In this document: positions 49,165 through 59,862 of the stretch, piece by piece
Position numbering within the stretch: position 1 is the first letter of the stretch
Layout: every line of letters starts with the position of its first letter
Assembly: GCA_014898415.1 (NCBI GenBank)
Contig: RCTD01000008.1
Location: 310,001-374,000, forward strand
Source: Stromatinia cepivora
Taxonomy: Eukaryota; Ascomycota; Leotiomycetes; Helotiales; Sclerotiniaceae
DNA: 64,000 nucleotides
Reading direction: 5' to 3'
Notes under the pieces: model-generated
What the model saw: the letters and a program-made list of their open reading frames with translations, nothing else
Told to the model about the DNA's origin: nothing
The model's database searches: none
Translations under genes and position numbers: made by a program

Positions 49165-50288
49165 CTAGTCCTTCTCTGCAATTGCCTGTAACCTCTCGTC
49201 AATCTCCTCTTCTGTTAAAGCCCTGAATCCCGGATCTGTACCCTCCTTTCCGTCCTTTCTTGGGCCCCCAACAATACCAATCTCCAATTCTCCTTTCTTG
49301 AAATCGACGCTGAGAACTGTGCTCAAAGTTGTGATGCCTAGTTCCACTACATCTTCCCAGCTACCTTCTGCACAATCCTTGTTCTTGAGCTTCTTCTCCA
49401 GATGATTGAACGCCTCCTGTTGTTTCGGGCCCGAAGCCGTTCCTTTGTAACCAGTGTAGTAACCAGCTGGGTCACATTTGTACAGTTGAGGACCAAACTC
49501 AGAATCCAACGATATCAGCGTGGTTGCAACACCATATGGTCTCATATATGCCTAAAAAAATCATTAGGTCAGCAAGATGAAGAGGGATACAATCCCATCC
49601 AAGATCCCGACGGAGGTTCCATTAAGTAAGCTTACTCTTTGGGTATAGACTTGGCTGATATTGGCGATCCTCTTTGCCAGGGCATCACACGGCATCTCGT
49701 ATCCAAACTTATATCTAAATTCTGCAGCCTCGCCAATAGCTCTCTGGACGGAGGCTCTTGCATCTGCGATAGAACCTGTCATGACGCATCCTACGGATGG
49801 TGACAATTGAAAGATGTGGGAGACGGATGATGGATCGATGAGCTTATCCTACATGGACCACCAATATATTAGTATTGAATTTGTAATGGAATCTGGAACA
49901 GTGTGTCGTACGGGAACCTTCTTTTGAGACAAAACAACGGCACAATCTTTTCCTCGAATGCCTACGGACATAATGCCCGCAGCGGTGATGGCTTTGAAAG
50001 CATATTCTACCCTCATAGGAACAGTCAGTAGAATATCATGGCATGTTGTGTTGGATTGGGGTCTCGATAGATCCATAAAGCTGAAGATCCTACGAATCCC
50101 ATGGCTCTAACGGTTCTATTTGCGTCTTCGTCTACGTACCGACTTGATATAATCTTCCTTGATCAGAAAAGATTGTGATATGTCTATCGTAACCTGCGCT
50201 ACCTATTTAGAACTGTTAGCTTAATCTGCTTGAGCTTCTCCAGAAGCTTGTCAGGAAGCGGGCGCGCGAGAACAAACTTACCCGACAT
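49165..50288 (-). CDS. scl1: 20S proteasome subunit alpha-1 (Scl1/PSMA6)
   Basis: Structural subunit of the alpha ring of the 20S core. Five exons join; start ATG at 50288 (MSG), then [20 protein letters not shown]. The GRLYQ|VEYAFKA join needs donor GTACGT after GTCG (about 50137) and acceptor GGGTAG (about 50009), which restores the alpha-subunit signature. Later joins: [11 protein letters not shown] and [11 protein letters not shown]. Recognisable: [41 protein letters not shown], and the C-terminal [21 protein letters not shown]. Full length (about 255 residues) matches yeast Scl1. The YDRHITIF start distinguishes alpha-1 from other alpha subunits. It is divergent from the WKF-domain gene (408 bp apart). 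Confidence 0.94.
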
Positions 50289-50696
50289 TTTGAAGAAGTT
50301 GACTGCGTATCTAAATTTGAAGGATGGGGCACCTCGCAATTGTGATCGACGGTAGAGCTGAATCAACAGGTATCGTGAATTTTTTTATGAGGAATTAAGA
50401 TGTTGAGGGGATTATGAAGCTTCAAAGTTGTTATGTACAAGTAGCTATCAACCTTTACACGCGGAAGCTTGAAGCCTGGACTAAGATGTTAGTTCAAAAC
50501 AGTTTAGCGCCGAAACTTAAAGCAGCGGGAAATCTTATCAAGAAAAAAAGTTACTTTGCGGTCCTTCACATTAACATCAATCTGAGCATCAATTTTTAGT
50601 TTTTTTATCTAATAACAAGCTATACATTGCGGAGTCTAAACCTCAGTTCATGCATCTGCAGGCTGACAGTCTCTTCAATTTCTCAGATTCTTCGCC
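50289..50696. promoter_or_regulatory. Divergent promoter between scl1 and the WKF-domain gene
   Basis: 408 bp between start codons of two growth-linked genes. No specific binding site recognised with confidence. A + frame at 50414-50599 is judged spurious. Confidence 0.4.
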
Positions 50697-52079
50697 ATGA
50701 TACCTTCTTCCGCGAGTGGAGGTGCGCCACGAATCCCCTCATGGAAACGATTAGGCTTAAAGTTAAAGTCTGCCCAAGATTCCTTAGATATAGAATCTCA
50801 AGCCTCAATTACCGAACCTCTTAGAGAAATCGAGATAGCAAATAGGAAAAGACCTAGAGACACCGAGTCCGAGCACGAAACGTCTTCGAAAAAGTCGAAA
50901 AATCTCAACTCTCATCCTACTTCTGAACCATTACGACCATTCACTCCCGATTCAATTACTACACCCAAAAAGTCGGCGATAAAGAAGTCAGTTACATTCA
51001 CTCCAGAGACGAAATCCCAAGATGGCGATAGTATAAAACAGTTATACTTAGGTTGGGTAGCCGATCAGAAGGCCCAAGACGATTTTTTCTACGGTCCTTC
51101 CACTAGCCAAGCTTTTGAAACTCCCGCACCACCTATAGTCGAAGAACAGTTTGATACCACACTCCCAGAAAAGGAACGAAGGGTGAAAAGAGTGAAGAAG
51201 CCAAAATCCGAAGACAAACCACAAAATGGTACAAATGAGAAGGATTTGAAACCTCAGAAGTCAGTAAAGAAGTCGAAGGTCTCGAAACCTACTGCTGCTC
51301 CACGTCCGTTCTTAGCGTATCTAAGACAGTACCACGAATCGAGGGAGACGTGGAAGTTTAATAAGAACCATCAAAATCATCTACTGAAACACGCTTTCGA
51401 CGTTGAGGTCGTTCCTTCCGACCACGCTTATCTCCTCTACGAGTACGTCAGATGCTTGCAGGGAGGAGTCAGAAAACGACTTCGAGACGAGGCATTAGCC
51501 ATCAAAGTGAAAGATCGAGAATCAGACGCTTCCGGTTTTCCAGTGACAATGGCAGACAGTAACAAAAGACAAAGAGAGTACGATCTTGCTATGAACGAGT
51601 ATGTTGCGTCAATGACTGCTGCTGGCGCATCTTCTCAAATGGGATACGAAGAAGGGGTACTTATGGGGCTATCAGATGCAGCAATGGCTCCGAGAATGGC
51701 CAAAAGAATGAGAGCTGAGCAAATTCTTGCTGAATTGGGGTCATCCTCGGAAGAACCAGCAGATACGCAAACTACAGAAACAGAATCTGTGGCCACGGAC
51801 GGAGAAAAGCGGTTGCGATTGAACGACGGTACCACTCAAAAGCTCGGAAGAAAAAGGAAGCAACGAACACTTGCCGCTGATGATTCGAGCTCTTCTGACT
51901 CGGACTCAAGTAGTGACTCGGATGACAGCAGCTCCGAAGACGAGTCGATGGCAAATGGTGACAACGCAGGCGAATCATCAAGTAGTTCATCAAGCAGTTC
52001 ATCTGGTTCGGGTAGTGATGATGACGATTCATCCAGTGAAGAGGGGTCGAGCAGCAGTGAAAGTGAGGACAGTGAATGA
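50697..52079 (+). CDS. WKF-domain nucleolar-type protein (C7orf50-like)
   Basis: Single exon, 460 residues. Order: basic, Ser/Thr-rich N-terminus (MIPSSASGGAPRIPSWKRLGL), KSAIKKSVTFTPET, a short motif IKQLYLGWVADQKAQDDFF, a Lys-rich linker with KERRVKRVKKPK, then the WKF domain (about residues 200-265: FLAYLRQYHESRETWKFNK, HLLKHAFDVEVVPSDHAYLL, YLQGGVRKRL-like). It ends in an acidic Ser/Asp/Glu-run tail (about 385-460). WKF proteins are nucleolar and linked to ribosome biogenesis; the fungal function is inferred. The acidic Ser tail resembles nucleolar SRP40-like proteins and could be phosphorylated. Confidence 0.85.
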   Translation: MIPSSASGGAPRIPSWKRLGLKLKSAQDSLDIESQASITEPLREIEIANRKRPRDTESEHETSSKKSKNLNSHPTSEPLRPFTPDSITTPKKSAIKKSVTFTPETKSQDGDSIKQLYLGWVADQKAQDDFFYGPSTSQAFETPAPPIVEEQFDTTLPEKERRVKRVKKPKSEDKPQNGTNEKDLKPQKSVKKSKVSKPTAAPRPFLAYLRQYHESRETWKFNKNHQNHLLKHAFDVEVVPSDHAYLLYEYVRCLQGGVRKRLRDEALAIKVKDRESDASGFPVTMADSNKRQREYDLAMNEYVASMTAAGASSQMGYEEGVLMGLSDAAMAPRMAKRMRAEQILAELGSSSEEPADTQTTETESVATDGEKRLRLNDGTTQKLGRKRKQRTLAADDSSSSDSDSSSDSDDSSSEDESMANGDNAGESSSSSSSSSSGSGSDDDDSSSEEGSSSSESEDSE

Positions 52080-53083
52080 GGGGTACGCGTCACGTGTTAT
52101 CTCTCATTGCTATCGGTCAACGGACCGGTTTGAGGGCTGTTGTGATTGGCGACGTTCGAAAAGCTTCAATGTTTCCATGCTACCAACATTTATTACTGGA
52201 CATAATGTTTTCCTTTTGGATGGCCGAAAAAGTATGGCTGAAAGGATCAATACATGGTGGTGGCTAATTAATGGTTGGATTTCGTCGGATAACCAAATCA
52301 TCCACGACATTATTAACTGAGATACCCAAATGAAAGTCAATGGCATCAAACACCATTTGCTCTTTCACCAATAAAATATCATTTCTCATGCAATAACTAG
52401 TTCTTATCAACTTTGTGATACCGTACCGCTTTCTGCGTGCCTCATTTGCATACCTAGGTAGGTATATGCAATCATATCAAAATCGGTCCTCGTGATGATA
52501 TATTCTGGAGCCTTGGTGTTCACTCGTTTTAACCATCAACGTCATCCTGAACCCTCCACTTTTGAAACCAACCAATCATTGTATCAACTTCAGACATTTC
52601 TCTCATAACCACCAACACCACCTTCCCTGAAATCAAAGAATCCCATCACTTTAAATATGCACAACACCATCTTCTTAATATTTTGAGACTTAAAATAATT
52701 GAAGGAATCAGATATTTACCCGATATAAACTTTCACCGCCATTTGTGAGCGATAATTTGGAAGACCTTTTAATATTGATGAATCACACGATTAAGCAGGC
52801 AGACCACCATTTGTGCATTGCATCTGGGCATGCATAGATAGGTATATTGCACATACTGCATAACCTTCCTTTTAAGACCCATCTGATTCAATTTCAACGT
52901 CTCGAACCCCTCATTCCAAGTTTCTTTAGAGAGTTTCGCTGTCTCTTATTTCAATACCTCTTCTCTTCAGGACAAGACGATATACCAAATACTTGAAGAC
53001 GAGACTGGAAAATACATTAGGGTTGAAGGAGAGGTGGAATTCAGGAAGGTTACGAAAGTAATCTTCGGCACATTCACAGCACA
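52080..53083. other. Intergenic region
   Basis: No supported gene. A frame 52076-52267 overlaps the WKF stop. The rest is leader/promoter of the tetraspan gene. Confidence 0.5.
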
Positions 53084-53840
53084 ATGACGAGAGTTTTTGT
53101 TTATAGCATCGCTCTCGCGGCTTTTGTCGCTGGTATGTTATTCTCTAGAATCTTGCCCTTGAGCTTCAGCCGTATTCTTTACGAAAATAGTCTGGATAGA
53201 AACTGATTGATTCTTATATAAAGCGACCACATTGACCTTCGTATCAATCTTCATACCCGATTGGATTACATGGGACATGACGACGCCGAACGGGAATCAT
53301 GTAACGAAAACGATAGGACTTCATCGCAGCTATAGTTCGCTGACAGGCCACTCTTCTCATTTCCCTACATCGGAAGATTGTGCGGGGCCAGATAGGGGAT
53401 TCTGTTCTATGTGGCGATCGGTAGGATTCCTCATGTCTTTCGCAGCTGTGGTAGAATTAGTTACGTTGGTTGCATATGTGGTTGTGCTACTTGGTGGCAA
53501 ACAGAAGAGAGAAACGGGCTGGAAGATACTAGTTTTCATGCTGGTGCTAGTGGGTGTAGTTCAGGCGGCTAGCATGAGTATTGTGGTATGTTGTGATTAT
53601 ATCGGAGATGAATGAGGCGAGGAGCGAGATGATACTGACAATTGATAGGCATATCTATATGACCATGATGAACAATTCTTTCCGGGCTGGAAACTGGATA
53701 AGGGATGGATCTTCTGCACTGTTAGTTGGTGTATCTCGATTGTGTCGGCTGGATGCATTGCCATCTCTGCATTTGCCTTCTCTCCTGAAGATGGCTACGA
53801 ACTTATACCAAGTGAACGTTACGGAGGGCTTCCCGGATAA
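53084..53840 (+). CDS. Small tetraspan membrane protein of unknown function
   Basis: Three exons: 53084-53132, 53224-53585 and 53649-53840, introns of 91 and 63 bp. The product is about 200 residues with four probable helices: the N-terminus (VFVYSIALAAFVAATTLTFVS), VGFLMSFAAVVELVTLVAYVVVL, GWKILVFMLVLVGVVQAASMSIV, and WIFCTVSWCISIVSAGCIAIS. A first extracellular loop of about 50 residues holds IPDWITWD and two cysteines, and the tail ends ELIPSERYGGLPG. The fold resembles claudin/PMP22-type proteins, but I cannot name a family. Start is the only ATG that splices in frame into the hydrophobic segment. Confidence 0.8.
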
Positions 53841-55072
53841 TTCTCCTTCGGCCAAATTTACGACGAAGTCATAACAAATTAATATGGTCACAACGTTTCG
53901 ACCCTACTTCTCCGCGGTATCTATACTTCTGGTAACACATTGATTGGTCTTTTGGCAAGATTTTACAAGACGCTTTGATATGGGTGGTTATTCTGCTGCA
54001 TTTTGGAGCGGCTGTATGAATCTACGCGTATACGGTTTGGATTTAATTAATTTGAATTAATGGTTAGAACTTAGGAGTTAGGAGTCAGGCTAATGAAAGC
54101 ATACTTCTCATCTTAGTTATACTTAGTCTCTTGCACTGGGTTTTGCATTAGATTTATGATAGCGCTGAGGTTCATCTGAAATCTCACTAATATATGCAGC
54201 TTCCCGTCGATCACTATACAACGTTACCATGCTGAGAATGTAATAAGTGTCATCTGTAAATCCAACATGATGAAGCAGGTAGCCTCGGCCTTTTCCTAGA
54301 ATACAGTCCTTGCATTCCCTTACCTTGTTTCAAAACAGCGGAATTACACCCTTCTCGGAGCTCAACTTTAGATATGGCTGAAATATTCGACAAGTAGCAC
54401 ATACGGCTACGGAACGGAATATAATTTTCTATTTTCTGGCTTGTTCGCTTGTTCGCTTGATGGCTTTAGGTCACGATAATGGCGAAGATAGAGAAAGGAG
54501 GGGAGGGGATATCCCGAGGTGTACGGGTTTATGCATGGAGGTTGGTATTTGTTGCTGTGCTACTTGGATATTTTGTGCGGCTGGTACTAGGTAGATTGAT
54601 TTTGTAACGGGATGAGGGTGGAAGTGAGGCTTGAGGTTTGAGGCTGAAGCAAACTAACTTCTTCTGATAGATGCGGTAACCCCGCTATTTGCAATTTGAC
54701 CGACAGCAACCTGGGCGCACATTTGTTGGAGGTTGCCGCTTCGATGTTGTAGATTGAACTAAAACATTCGAATTTTTGTCGAGACTTGTTTGCGCCCTCA
54801 TCACAGGTTAATTCATCACCCGGCTACACCGCACCAGTGGTTGTTCTGCGTTTGCGACATCATTTTAGAAATCAAGAACCTCAGGAGAAAGGACTTGGAT
54901 GAATCACAAGCCAAATGAATCATTTCTATCGCTATTCATACTTCTCGACAGCATATCTCACATCTATCGGACCTCTGTATCCATTGTCGCCGCGCAAAAC
55001 GTGTGAAGAAAGAGGTGACGTTTGTATCTCGCGGCAAAACAGATAATCCATCAAAAACAACCCACCATCGAT
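53841..55072. other. Intergenic region
   Basis: No supported gene. The minus frame at 54932-55219 lies opposite the next gene and is a shadow. Confidence 0.5.
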
Positions 55073-55708
55073 ATGTCGACTAGCTTCCTCAGCCTTCCTA
55101 GCGAACTTCGCAACAATATATATGAGCAGCTCTTGGTGGTTGAAAAAATATTCCCATATGGACCTTTTCGACCCAAAGGCCTTACTCCGGGGCTCCTTCT
55201 CACACGCAAGACTATCCATGACGAAGCCAGCTCTGTGCTTTACGCACAGAATGTCTTCGTTTTATCGTGGAACACTGAGCCTTTTCTTAACCAGATTGGC
55301 CGTAGGAATGCAAGCTCCATCCTACACATCTATATCCCCTTCCCATACTTCGATTATCTAGAGCTTCATAATATTACCCTGAAAAATGAGAGCTCTCGCA
55401 TGTTAGCGAAAATCCAGGATTATTGCACCGGTTTGACTACGCTTGAAACTGGCGTAGGCACTACTGATGCTATGGAGTTTAGGCTCGATAGGCTTGAAAA
55501 TTTCAATATTGTTGCAGAAGCGTTAGCTCTGGTCGATGCTCGCTTCAGAGCCATCCCCGCCATACGAAATATCATTGTCAACGTGTACGAGGAGGGCCCA
55601 TTTTACATACGAGAGGAAATGAAGAATCATGGATGGGAAATCAACACGAACAAATGGATGGAAGACGTGGACTCCGATAAGTCATTCAGCGATGATGAAT
55701 ATGATTAG
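55073..55708 (+). CDS. F-box-like/DUF7730-type fungal protein
   Basis: Single exon, 211 residues from ATG 55073 (MSTSFLSLPSELRNNIYEQL). The LPSELRNxIYE opening is the fungal F-box-like motif of a large, expanded ascomycete family. The next part has LLLTRKTIHDEASSVLYAQNVF, also typical. The C-terminus is acidic (WMEDVDSDKSFSDDEYD). An upstream in-frame ATG at 55022 would add 17 residues without homology; the later one fits better because the F-box-like motif follows immediately. F-box proteins recruit substrates to SCF ubiquitin ligase, but many members of this fungal family are uncharacterised. Confidence 0.8.
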   Translation: MSTSFLSLPSELRNNIYEQLLVVEKIFPYGPFRPKGLTPGLLLTRKTIHDEASSVLYAQNVFVLSWNTEPFLNQIGRRNASSILHIYIPFPYFDYLELHNITLKNESSRMLAKIQDYCTGLTTLETGVGTTDAMEFRLDRLENFNIVAEALALVDARFRAIPAIRNIIVNVYEEGPFYIREEMKNHGWEINTNKWMEDVDSDKSFSDDEYD

Positions 55709-57433
55709 CCGGATCATGATTTCTATCATGATTATAATATTAATTATGATGTTCCCGTATATGATATCAATAGCGAGAGTTATTAGAGAAGGGTGGGTTT
55801 AGCTAGTGACTAATGGTAGGTGTTTCATCACTCTTTTCTTATTTTATTGCACTGATTGTGAGACATAGACTGATACCTTATTGCACAGTAACAAGTTTCT
55901 GGACGCTGCTTAGCATTCATCAATCTACACACATTAAGTGAGAGGACTAGGTAATGACTTCGTCCTTAACGCAGCAATCTTATCCTCAGCAACCTTCACG
56001 ACTACGGTCTCCTTGATCCATCAGCACCGTTCCAATTTACCTACTTGTCCATTTGAAGAAATCTATTTTCCTTATAAAATCTTATTGGGCTGGAAGGCGT
56101 TCTAGGTATTCAATAATGTAGGAGAGTCTGGGTATCTTTCGCCCCTCAAATGCGATTTTTATTATTATCGTATGTGGGTTCCCTTAGTCTGTACTGAGCT
56201 ACGCGGATCATACGGAGGAGAGTATTTCTAGGCAGGCTCGGGCTTAGGCTTCTTGATTAGATAGAGGAAGATGGATAAAAGGGAATTTTTATGTTGGGAA
56301 CATTTCCTTGGAGAAAGTAATTCTACGTGTGTTGGTTTGGAGGATGAGAAAGTTCATTTGCTTTATGTTTATAGGTAGTCATAATGAGTATATGCTGATT
56401 CATCTTCTAACCTCCTTCCTTCTACAGCTGTTGTGGTATTGTTGCGGATGTTCAGCCTCTTCTTCAATAGATGAGTTTCAGATATCAAAAAGTTCTTCCG
56501 CATGCTGTAAAACTGTTTGATCATGAATCAAACATGATCTGGTAGAATCACCTACTAGCCCTACCGGCAACCTCAAGGATGAATTCGCAGCCTAGTTTGT
56601 CCTCCCTACACTCACTCAAACAAAAGCTAAACATGTATATAATCATAAAATTCCATTACTTCTCATCCCTTTCTTACATACCCAACACATACATCCCATC
56701 TAATTACGATTGAAAAACCCTCTGATATATCTCAAGCCCAATTACAAAGATCATTAGAAGAAATAAAAAAGCACCTGCACTAAGATCCGATCGTATAACC
56801 ATACTATCCAAACCCCATTGTTCAAGGCACCACTCCCAGAATCCGATTTGACCGTTAACCTTTCGAGAGCGATATCTTGTAGCGAATAGAACTAAGAGAA
56901 AAACGATGCGATAATTACTCCTGAGTAAAAGCAGAGTGTGAATATCCGAGTAGAGCAGTGACTAGCTATAGGAGATATATGTATTCATTCTAGAAGTGCA
57001 AACAAGATAAATAATAATAACCCTTCAATTTCCTTGGATGAATATAGGACTAGGCTGCAGCATATCTAACTCGATCATTGATCTTGTAAATTTTTTGAGC
57101 TTGCAAAATATCTCTGGTTAGATTGGTAAAATACTGTTTTATAATTATGTTTACTGGGTTGAGTTGGTTGTGATGATATTTATGTAGTGTTGGTTGTAGT
57201 CTCAAGTGATATATTGAGACTGAGCACTTGGCTTCAAAGTTTAAGTAGGTTCCATGGTCGTTTTTGCAAAATAGTGTTGAATATATTGGTAAGAATATTA
57301 ATGTGATGGAGAAATGCTGTTCTTAATCATTAGTCCTCTAATTTGAGAGATGAGGATGGGGCCTTGTTTTTCCGCCCCGCCAGGAGTTTGAAAACAATTT
57401 GCCAAAACATTCCCCACACAATTGTCAAGAAAT
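55709..57433. other. Intergenic region
   Basis: No supported gene. Short frames (for example 56308-56520) are chance. Confidence 0.5.
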
Positions 57434-57440
57434 TATATAA
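57434..57440 (+). promoter_or_regulatory. TATA element upstream of tRNA-Leu
   Basis: TATATAA, 38-44 bases before the tRNA 5' end, followed by a CAACAACAAGCACAAAC leader. Many fungal tRNA genes have such an upstream TATA element. Confidence 0.55.
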
Positions 57441-57495
57441 ACAGCAAAAGCCGCCACCTCAACAACAAGCACAAACTGGTCGTTTGGCCGAGTGG

Positions 57496-57552
57496 GTAAG
57501 TCACAACTTAATTTCACCCATCACAAGTGTTCATCACTAACACATATACCAG
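57496..57552 (+). other. Spliceosomal-type intron inside the tRNA D-loop
   Basis: Starts GTAAGTCACAAC (consensus fungal 5' splice site), contains a branch site CACTAAC at about 57534-57541 and ends ATATACCAG. Branch-to-acceptor distance is about 12 nt and total length 57 bp, the same as the protein-gene introns in this window. It sits immediately after the A box. Confidence 0.8.
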
Positions 57553-57572
57553 TCTAAGGCGATGGTTTTAAG

Positions 57573-57594
57573 ACACTTCATATGAAGTAGAATT
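57573..57594 (+). other. Canonical tRNA intron (after anticodon-loop position 37)
   Basis: 22 bp between G37 and the 3' half of the anticodon arm; contains the 12-nt palindrome CTTCATATGAAG. Exact ends may slide by one or two bases. Confidence 0.7.
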
Positions 57595-57644
57595 CACCAT
57601 TATCGAGAGATGCGAGGGTTCGAACCCCTCAGCGACCAATAACC

Positions 57645-57660
57645 TTTTTGCCATTTTTTT
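57645..57660 (+). terminator. RNA polymerase III terminator
   Basis: T5 run at 57645-57649 and T7 run at 57654-57660, six bases or more after the tRNA 3' end, as expected for pol III termination. Confidence 0.8.
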
Positions 57661-58037
57661 CTACTTGAATGAATGAAGTTGTTGAATTGTTCTTTTTTCT
57701 GTAGGTAGTTAGTTGAATAGACAGGAGGTAGGCCCTAAAGATCTGCTTTTATGTTTACTCGGATAGATTAGTGTCGCTCAATGTCAGAAGTTGTCTGTCT
57801 GGTATGGTTAAATCGGTAGTTGATATGGGGAGGAAAATTGAGAAATCCCTTACTTACGTTCCGAAGGCTTACTGCGATTGGTAGGTAGTCAGTAGGAAGA
57901 GTTATTAAGTACTAGGTAGGCTTATCAATGAGGGGTCATCCGATAAGGAAATCCATCTATTTCAACTTCAAGTCTTCCCTTGCTACTAACATCTCCATTT
58001 CTCACAACAATAGCAATCCCCTCAAATATAAACAAAA
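57661..58037. other. Intergenic region
   Basis: Promoter side of the PhyH-like gene; no feature seen. Confidence 0.4.
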
Positions 58038-59070
58038 ATGTCACCATCTCCCACACCCCTTGGTGCTGCAGCTTCCAAGGGTCTCACGGAAGAACAACGC
58101 GACACTTTTAACAAAGATGGCTACTTAATAATCCCAGGCGCTCTATCCCCAGAAACAGTTTCCTCCCTCCTCTCCGAAACCCATTCTATGTTGAACAATT
58201 TCTCCCTGGAAGATCACCCTATGACGAGATTTAGTACTGGAGAGGGTGATGAAGCCGAACATGTAGGGGATAGTTATTTTTTGGAGAGTGGTGATAAGAT
58301 ACGGTTTTTCTTTGAAGAGGGTATGTTTTCCGTGGTCTTAATATTCCGCTTCGAGTCTCTGCATCTGCACTTATTCAAGAAAGTATTTTCATTCTTCTTT
58401 ACTAATACTCCAACCAGATGCCCTCTCCCCAAAAGGCGACCTCCTAAAACCCAAACACCTCTCCATAAACAAAATCGGACACGCCCTACACACGCTCTCA
58501 CCCCCCTTCGCTGCACTCCTCTCCCCCCAATCAAGACATTCGCCCTCTCTCATCGCCAAATCCCTCGGATTCCAACAACCCCAATGTCTCCAATCAATGA
58601 TAATCTGCAAGAACCCTGAAATCGGGGGTGCGGTCCCAGCACATCAAGACAGCACATTTTTATACACCGATCCACCCAGCGCAGTAGGTTTCTGGTACGC
58701 GCTCGAAGACGCCACGAGGGAAAATGGATGTTTGAGTTTTTGGCCTGGGAGTCATAGGTGGGAGGGGGTGGGTAAGAGATTTGTGAGGAAGAGTGGGGGA
58801 GGTGGAACAGAGTTTGTGGGGAATGGGGGGAACAGGTTTCCGAAGGGGTTGGAGAGGAGGGAGAAAGGGGACCAGGAGGAAAATTATGTACTGGGTGAAG
58901 TTAAGGCGGGGGATTTGGTGCTTATTCATGGGAATTTGTTGCATAAGAGTGAGAGGAATACGAGTAAGAAGGGGAGGATTATTTATACGTTTCATGTTAT
59001 TGAGGGAGACGCAGTGTATGATGAGAGGAATTGGTTACAGCCTCCTGAGGGGGGATTTACTCGGTTGTAG
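58038..59070 (+). CDS. Phytanoyl-CoA dioxygenase (PhyH) family protein
   Basis: Fe(II)/2-oxoglutarate-dependent oxygenase family; phytanoyl-CoA 2-hydroxylation is the founding activity, but fungal members may act on other substrates. Two exons, 58038-58320 and 58418-59070, with a 97-bp GT-AG intron giving FFFEEG/DALSPKGDL. N-terminal EEQRDTFNKDGYLIIPG is the family signature. The facial triad is present: HQD (AHQDSTFLY) and a downstream His in LVLIHGNLLHKSERN, followed by SKKGRIIYTFH with the 2-oxoglutarate-binding Arg. The mid-region VGFWYALEDATRENGCLSFWPGSH is diagnostic of PhyH. An insert of low-complexity Gly/Arg (FVRKSGGGGTEFVGNGGNRF) lies before the last strand. Start is the first ATG of the open frame. 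Confidence 0.92.
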
Positions 59071-59862
59071 ATTTTGGAATGGATATGAATTATTGTGAAG
59101 TGTCGCTTTTTGGTGATTTTGAATTTCCGGGGAGAGGGGATGTTGTGTTGTACTGGGCGTATGAAGTTAAGTTAGATGATGGTAATGTATTATGTTGATG
59201 ATATCACAGTGTATGTATGCATCTTGGACTACAAATTCGGAGATGAGAATAAGGTTATATGGATTTTGTATCGTTGAAATGATAGGATAGAGGGGAGAAT
59301 AGGATGGAGTTGGGAAGTGTTCAAGATTCAAGATGGAGGAAGAACACGGAAATAAAATAATGGGATTAAAGATGGTAAATTATCATCGCTATACGTGGAA
59401 TAGAAGGCAAGGTAAAGTAATTGGATCGATATATTGTATATAGAGATGGTGAAAATATGGAGTTTCACGTTCATATGAGATTTTTTTGATGGAATCTTTA
59501 TCTGCTATGCCCAGGTGCTAGGAGATATTCCTCGGTTATGGATCCGACTTAATAATGAAGTGGAACCTATGGATGTAGAAATGATGAATTTTTGATAAAT
59601 GTGCGATATGCTTGAGCTATTTTGTCAATGAATGATCCGTAATGATAGTTCTCAGAAATGTTGTTCCAGAGTAATAATTTTAGTGAAGTTGAGCCCGTGA
59701 TTTCCACCCTATATTTTTCTGAAGTAGGATGCAAATCAATTAGTTGGACCTTTCCCCGCCCTTCTACTGCCCCTATGAAATGTGATATGTGGATGTATTG
59801 TAGTAACCTGGCGCCGTAAAATCCTGTAATGCAAACTGATACCCGACCCAGATATCAAGTGC
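59071..59862. other. Intergenic region between convergent genes
   Basis: No gene seen between the PhyH (+) and BTB (-) genes. Confidence 0.5.

Larger units (their letters stand above)
57478..57638 (+). tRNA. tRNA-Leu (anticodon UAA) with two introns, one spliceosomal-like in the D-loop
   Basis: Acceptor stem GGTCGTT (57478-57484) pairs with AGCGACC (57631-57637), discriminator A 57638. D-stem GCC (57487-57489)/GGC (57558-57560). Anticodon stem ATGGT (57562-57566)/ACCAT (57596-57600) with loop TTTAAG, anticodon TAA at 57569-57571. Class II variable arm 57601-57613 (ATC/GAT stem). T-arm GAGGG TTCGAAC CCCTC (57614-57630). A box TGGCCGAGTGG (57485-57495) and B box GGTTCGAACCC (57617-57627) are both intact. 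The 22-bp insert at 57573-57594 is the usual anticodon-loop tRNA intron. The D-loop also holds a 57-bp insert (57496-57552). Without both the RNA is 82 nt, normal for tRNA-Leu. The standard D-arm sequence GAGTGG|TCTAAGG is restored when the insert is removed. Decodes UUA. Confidence 0.9.

Noticed and set aside
50009..50137. Apparent non-canonical splice in scl1
   Set aside because: Using donor GTACGT and acceptor GGGTAG restores QVEYAF in frame, so the intron is normal.
57573..57594. Considered that the D-loop insert might be the canonical tRNA intron
   Set aside because: A separate, correctly placed anticodon-loop intron is present here, and the D-loop insert has splice-site and branch signals of the spliceosomal type.
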